In this document: positions 6,700 through 9,030 of the stretch, in pieces
Position numbering within the stretch: the stretch's first letter is position 1
How the letters are laid out: every line of letters begins with the position of its first letter
Notes under the pieces: model-generated
The model's input: only the letters and a program-made list of their open reading frames with translations
The model's database searches: none
Told to the model about the DNA's origin: nothing
Made by a program: the position numbers and the translations under genes
Source of the DNA: Chitinophagales bacterium
GTDB lineage: Bacteria > Bacteroidota > Bacteroidia > Chitinophagales > Chitinophagaceae
Assembly (NCBI GenBank): GCA_025355935.1
Contig: JANXYS010000294.1
Coordinates: 1 to 9,030, forward strand
Length of the DNA stretch: 9,030 nucleotides
Direction: 5' to 3'

Positions 6700-7698
6700 A
6701 TGTCATCAGCAGATATTCAACAACTCTTTTTTCAAAAGATTAAAGAGAGCATGCCCTCTCACCTCTCCTTCGTAGATGATGTAGCGAGTCTGCTGGAGAT
6801 TAGCAACGATAGTATTTACAGAAGAATTCGTGGAGAAAAGCCTATTAGTTTAGACGAAGTGCGGAAGTTATGTTCGCATTATAAAGTTTCGATGGATCAG
6901 TTTTTGAACCTCCAATCTGATGCTTTTATCTTTAAAGGGCAATTGAATGATAATACCGAGAACAGCTTTGAAAACTACCTTGACCAGGTAACTTTCAATT
7001 TCAGTCTGTTTAATTCTTTCGCTAACAAACATCTAACAATCTTAATGAAGGATATTCCACCTTTCGTACATTTCCAGGTACCTGAACTGGCGCTTTTCAA
7101 GTTTTACTTCTGGATGAAATCGATATTGCATTACGGAAGTTTCAAAGGGGTACGGTTTGACATGGATGACGGCCGCCTTCACAATTACCTGGGACGAAGC
7201 GACCAGATTATCGAGCTTTATCATAATTTACCTACTACGGAAATCTGGAACATTGAAAGTGTAAATAGTTCAATTCGCCAGATCAATTTTTATCATGAAT
7301 CCGGACTTATAAAAAACAATGCTACCACGCGGTTATTGTATGATAAATTAGACGATTTAGTTAACCACATCGAACACCAGGCAGAAACAGGCTTAAAGTT
7401 CGGAATAGGTAAATCACCAGCTCCAGGTGCGGCGAGTTATCGTTTATTTGTAAACGAACTGATCCTGGGAGACAATACCTACATGGTAGAAATGAACGGC
7501 GCAAAAATGGTATTCTTAAACCACAGTGTTTTGTATTTCGTTGCAACTTCCGACGAACGCTTTACAAAATCCATTTCTGAAAATTTGCAAAATCTCGAAA
7601 AGAAATCCACCATGGTAAGTACTATTGGCGAAAAAGAGAGGGTTGTGTTTTTCAATAATGTCCGAAAGAAAATTCAGCACATGAAACATACGCTTTAA
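6700..7698 (+). CDS. HTH transcriptional regulator with large uncharacterised C-terminal domain
   Basis: Residues about 20-70 of this 332-residue protein form an XRE/BetR-like helix-turn-helix: FVDDVASLLEIS is followed by the recognition segment NDSIYRRIRGEKPISLDEV and then KLCSHYKVSMDQFL. The remaining 260 residues, with no membrane segment, show no domain I can name. The closing block VSTIGEKERVVFFNNVRKKI (about 305-324) recurs in many Bacteroidota regulators of this layout as I recall them. The gene starts with ATG at 6700, about 330 bp from the preferred start of the divergent lipid operon (about 215 bp from the earliest one). That arrangement usually means the regulator controls the neighbouring operon and often itself. 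The C-terminal domain may sense a ligand or protein partner; this is inferred. No rarA link is implied, since 115 nt separate the two genes. Confidence 0.75.
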   Translation: MSSADIQQLFFQKIKESMPSHLSFVDDVASLLEISNDSIYRRIRGEKPISLDEVRKLCSHYKVSMDQFLNLQSDAFIFKGQLNDNTENSFENYLDQVTFNFSLFNSFANKHLTILMKDIPPFVHFQVPELALFKFYFWMKSILHYGSFKGVRFDMDDGRLHNYLGRSDQIIELYHNLPTTEIWNIESVNSSIRQINFYHESGLIKNNATTRLLYDKLDDLVNHIEHQAETGLKFGIGKSPAPGAASYRLFVNELILGDNTYMVEMNGAKMVFLNHSVLYFVATSDERFTKSISENLQNLEKKSTMVSTIGEKERVVFFNNVRKKIQHMKHTL

Positions 7699-7770
7699 GC
7701 TGCCGGACAATCAACAATTCAATTACAGCAAAATTTATTTTTATCCTCCTCCCATCCCGATAACATGGTA

Positions 7771-7800
7771 AAAAAGCCGGGCTGAACTAAGGCCCGTAGC
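7771..7800 (-). terminator. Hairpin plus T-run, terminator-like on the minus strand, in the rarA leader
   Basis: CGGGC (7778-7782) and GCCCG (7792-7796) pair around a 9-nt loop. The stem extends by AGC/GCT (7775-7777 with 7799-7801) across a 2-nt bulge. Read on the minus strand, the stem is followed by six Ts (complement of the A-run at 7770-7775), which looks like an intrinsic terminator. No gene on the minus strand ends here, so it may instead be a structured 5' leader for rarA, or may block antisense transcription. Confidence 0.3.
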
Positions 7801-7813
7801 TTACCTTTACGCT

Positions 7814-9030
7814 ATGAATCTTCCTCCATTGGCGGAACGCTTGCGCCCAGGTAGTTTAGACCAGTTAATTGGTCAACAGCATCTCACAGGCAAGGGCAGT
7901 ATCCTTAGAACCGCGATAGAAAAAGGCAAAGTTCCATCCATGATATTATGGGGACCACCAGGTGTGGGCAAAACAACTATAGCCAACATCATTGCAAATA
8001 CTTTGAATCAAAAGTTTTATACGCTTAGTGCCATTTCTGCAGGCGTAAAAGATATTCGCGAAGTAATTGAAGCATCAAAGAGCGAGCCTGGGGCCATACT
8101 TTTTATTGATGAGATTCACCGCTTTAATAAGGGTCAACAGGATGCGTTGCTCGGAGCTGTTGAGAAAGGTATCATTACCCTTATTGGTGCCACAACCGAA
8201 AACCCATCTTTCGAAGTTAACAGCGCCTTGCTTAGCCGCTGTCAGGTGTATGTTTTAAAGGCTCTTGATGAAAAAAACCTGGTGGAATTATTAAAATATG
8301 CACTTGAGAATGATGATACATTAAAGGCAAAGAATTTGGAGCTTAAAGAAACGGAGGCTATTCTGAGAATTTCCGGTGGTGATGCAAGGAAACTCCTAAA
8401 TCTCCTGGAAATTGTTAGCGAATCGCTTCCGGCGATAGTAGGAACAAATGATGAGCCGGAAAAAAGACTTATCACAAATGAGCAGGTAATGGACATAGCC
8501 CAGCAACGCATCGCTCTTTATGACAAACAGGGTGAACAGCATTATGATATCATTTCTGCATTTATCAAAAGTATGCGTGGAAGCGACCCTAATGGAGCCG
8601 TATACTGGCTGGCCAGGATGATTGAAGGTGGGGAGGATGTAAAGTTTATTGCCCGGCGGATGCTAATTTTTGCCAGTGAAGATATTGGGAATTCAAATCC
8701 AAATGCTTTACTGCTTGCCACCAGCACCTTTCAGGCTGTGGCTATGATTGGGTATCCCGAAAGCCGAATTATTCTTTCACAATGTGCTATCTACCTGGCC
8801 ACTTCCACTAAAAGTAATGCTAGCTATCAGGCAATTGGTGAAGCCATCGCGGCAGTAACTAAACTAGGCGATCTTCCCGTACCGCTTCATCTTCGAAACG
8901 CGCCCACAAAAATGATGAAGAATATGGATTACGGGAAGGATTACAAATATGCGCACAACTACGACCAGAACTTCGTGCTACAAAATTTTCTGCCCGACGA
9001 GCTTGACGGGATTTCCTTTTATAAACCGCA
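7814..9030 (+). CDS. rarA: Replication-associated recombination protein A, AAA+ ATPase (RarA/MgsA), C-terminus cut by window edge
   Basis: The frame runs from ATG at 7814 for 405 codons with no stop before the edge. RarA proteins are usually a little over 400 residues, so only a short tail is missing. It has the AAA+ set in order: Walker A G47-P-P-G-V-G-K-T54, Walker B L-F-I-D99-E100-I-H-R, sensor 1 G125-A-T-T-E-N, arginine-finger segment S137-A-L-L-S-R142-C, and sensor 2 G188-G-D-A-R192-K. The C-terminal half carries the RarA-specific blocks HYDIISAFIKSMRGSDPN, AVYWLARMIEGGED, RRMLIFASEDIGNSNP and, near the end, RNAPTKMMK. RarA is a clamp-loader-like tetrameric ATPase that acts at stalled replication forks and single-strand DNA ends. 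A box TACCTTTA (7802-7809) just before the ATG is too close to act as its promoter. The gene is a housekeeping one, with no visible link to the upstream regulator. Confidence 0.96.
   Translation, partial: MNLPPLAERLRPGSLDQLIGQQHLTGKGSILRTAIEKGKVPSMILWGPPGVGKTTIANIIANTLNQKFYTLSAISAGVKDIREVIEASKSEPGAILFIDEIHRFNKGQQDALLGAVEKGIITLIGATTENPSFEVNSALLSRCQVYVLKALDEKNLVELLKYALENDDTLKAKNLELKETEAILRISGGDARKLLNLLEIVSESLPAIVGTNDEPEKRLITNEQVMDIAQQRIALYDKQGEQHYDIISAFIKSMRGSDPNGAVYWLARMIEGGEDVKFIARRMLIFASEDIGNSNPNALLLATSTFQAVAMIGYPESRIILSQCAIYLATSTKSNASYQAIGEAIAAVTKLGDLPVPLHLRNAPTKMMKNMDYGKDYKYAHNYDQNFVLQNFLPDELDGISFYKP

Noticed and set aside
8242..8727. Minus-strand frames of 89 and 61 codons
   Set aside because: Antisense to rarA, whose AAA+ motifs run continuously through this region on the plus strand.
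1..9030. CRISPR arrays, tRNA or rRNA genes, insertion sequences, tandem repeats
   Set aside because: Reading both strands showed no regularly spaced repeats, cloverleaf-like segments, transposase motifs or terminal inverted repeats.

Overview
The window looks like chromosomal DNA of a Bacteroidota member, probably a soil or freshwater Chitinophagaceae-type bacterium. This rests on the moderate-to-low GC, the lack of clear Shine-Dalgarno sequences, promoter-like TAnnTTTG boxes, and several protein families typical of that phylum: a DUF6134-type protein, a long HTH regulator ending in a GEKER..FFN block, and a molybdopterin lipoprotein paired with a four-helix cytochrome b. The assignment is an inference from reading; no search was run. 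I see no mobile element, CRISPR array, tRNA or rRNA.

Layout. (1) 1-1093, minus strand: a two-gene redox unit, with a 4-histidine membrane cytochrome b followed 1 nt later by the start of a Tat-exported, lipid-anchored molybdopterin oxidoreductase that runs off the left edge. (2) 1094-1294: a divergent promoter region with a conspicuous inverted repeat. (3) 1295-2560, plus strand: an exported protein with a divergent YkuD-like (L,D-transpeptidase) catalytic motif. (4) 2605-6369 (up to 6483 with an earlier start), minus strand: a tight five-gene operon. In transcription order it encodes a DUF6134-type exported protein, a CPBP-family membrane protein, an NAD-dependent epimerase/3-beta-HSD-like reductase, a classical SDR and a histidine-rich membrane fatty acid hydroxylase/sterol desaturase. 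Gaps are 9, -4, -4 and 2 nt. (5) 6700-7698, plus strand: an HTH regulator divergent from that operon. (6) 7814-9030, plus strand: rarA, the AAA+ replication-recombination ATPase, cut by the right edge close to its expected C-terminus.

The most interesting part is the five-gene operon with its divergent regulator. Its three enzymes belong to the same three superfamilies that together carry out C-4 demethylation of sterols in eukaryotes (ERG25, ERG26 and ERG27). No terpene cyclase is present, so the substrate could equally be a fatty-acyl, hydroxy-lipid or polyketide-type lipid. It reads as an uncharacterised lipid-modification pathway with an envelope protein and a membrane protease-like partner, probably controlled by the neighbouring regulator.
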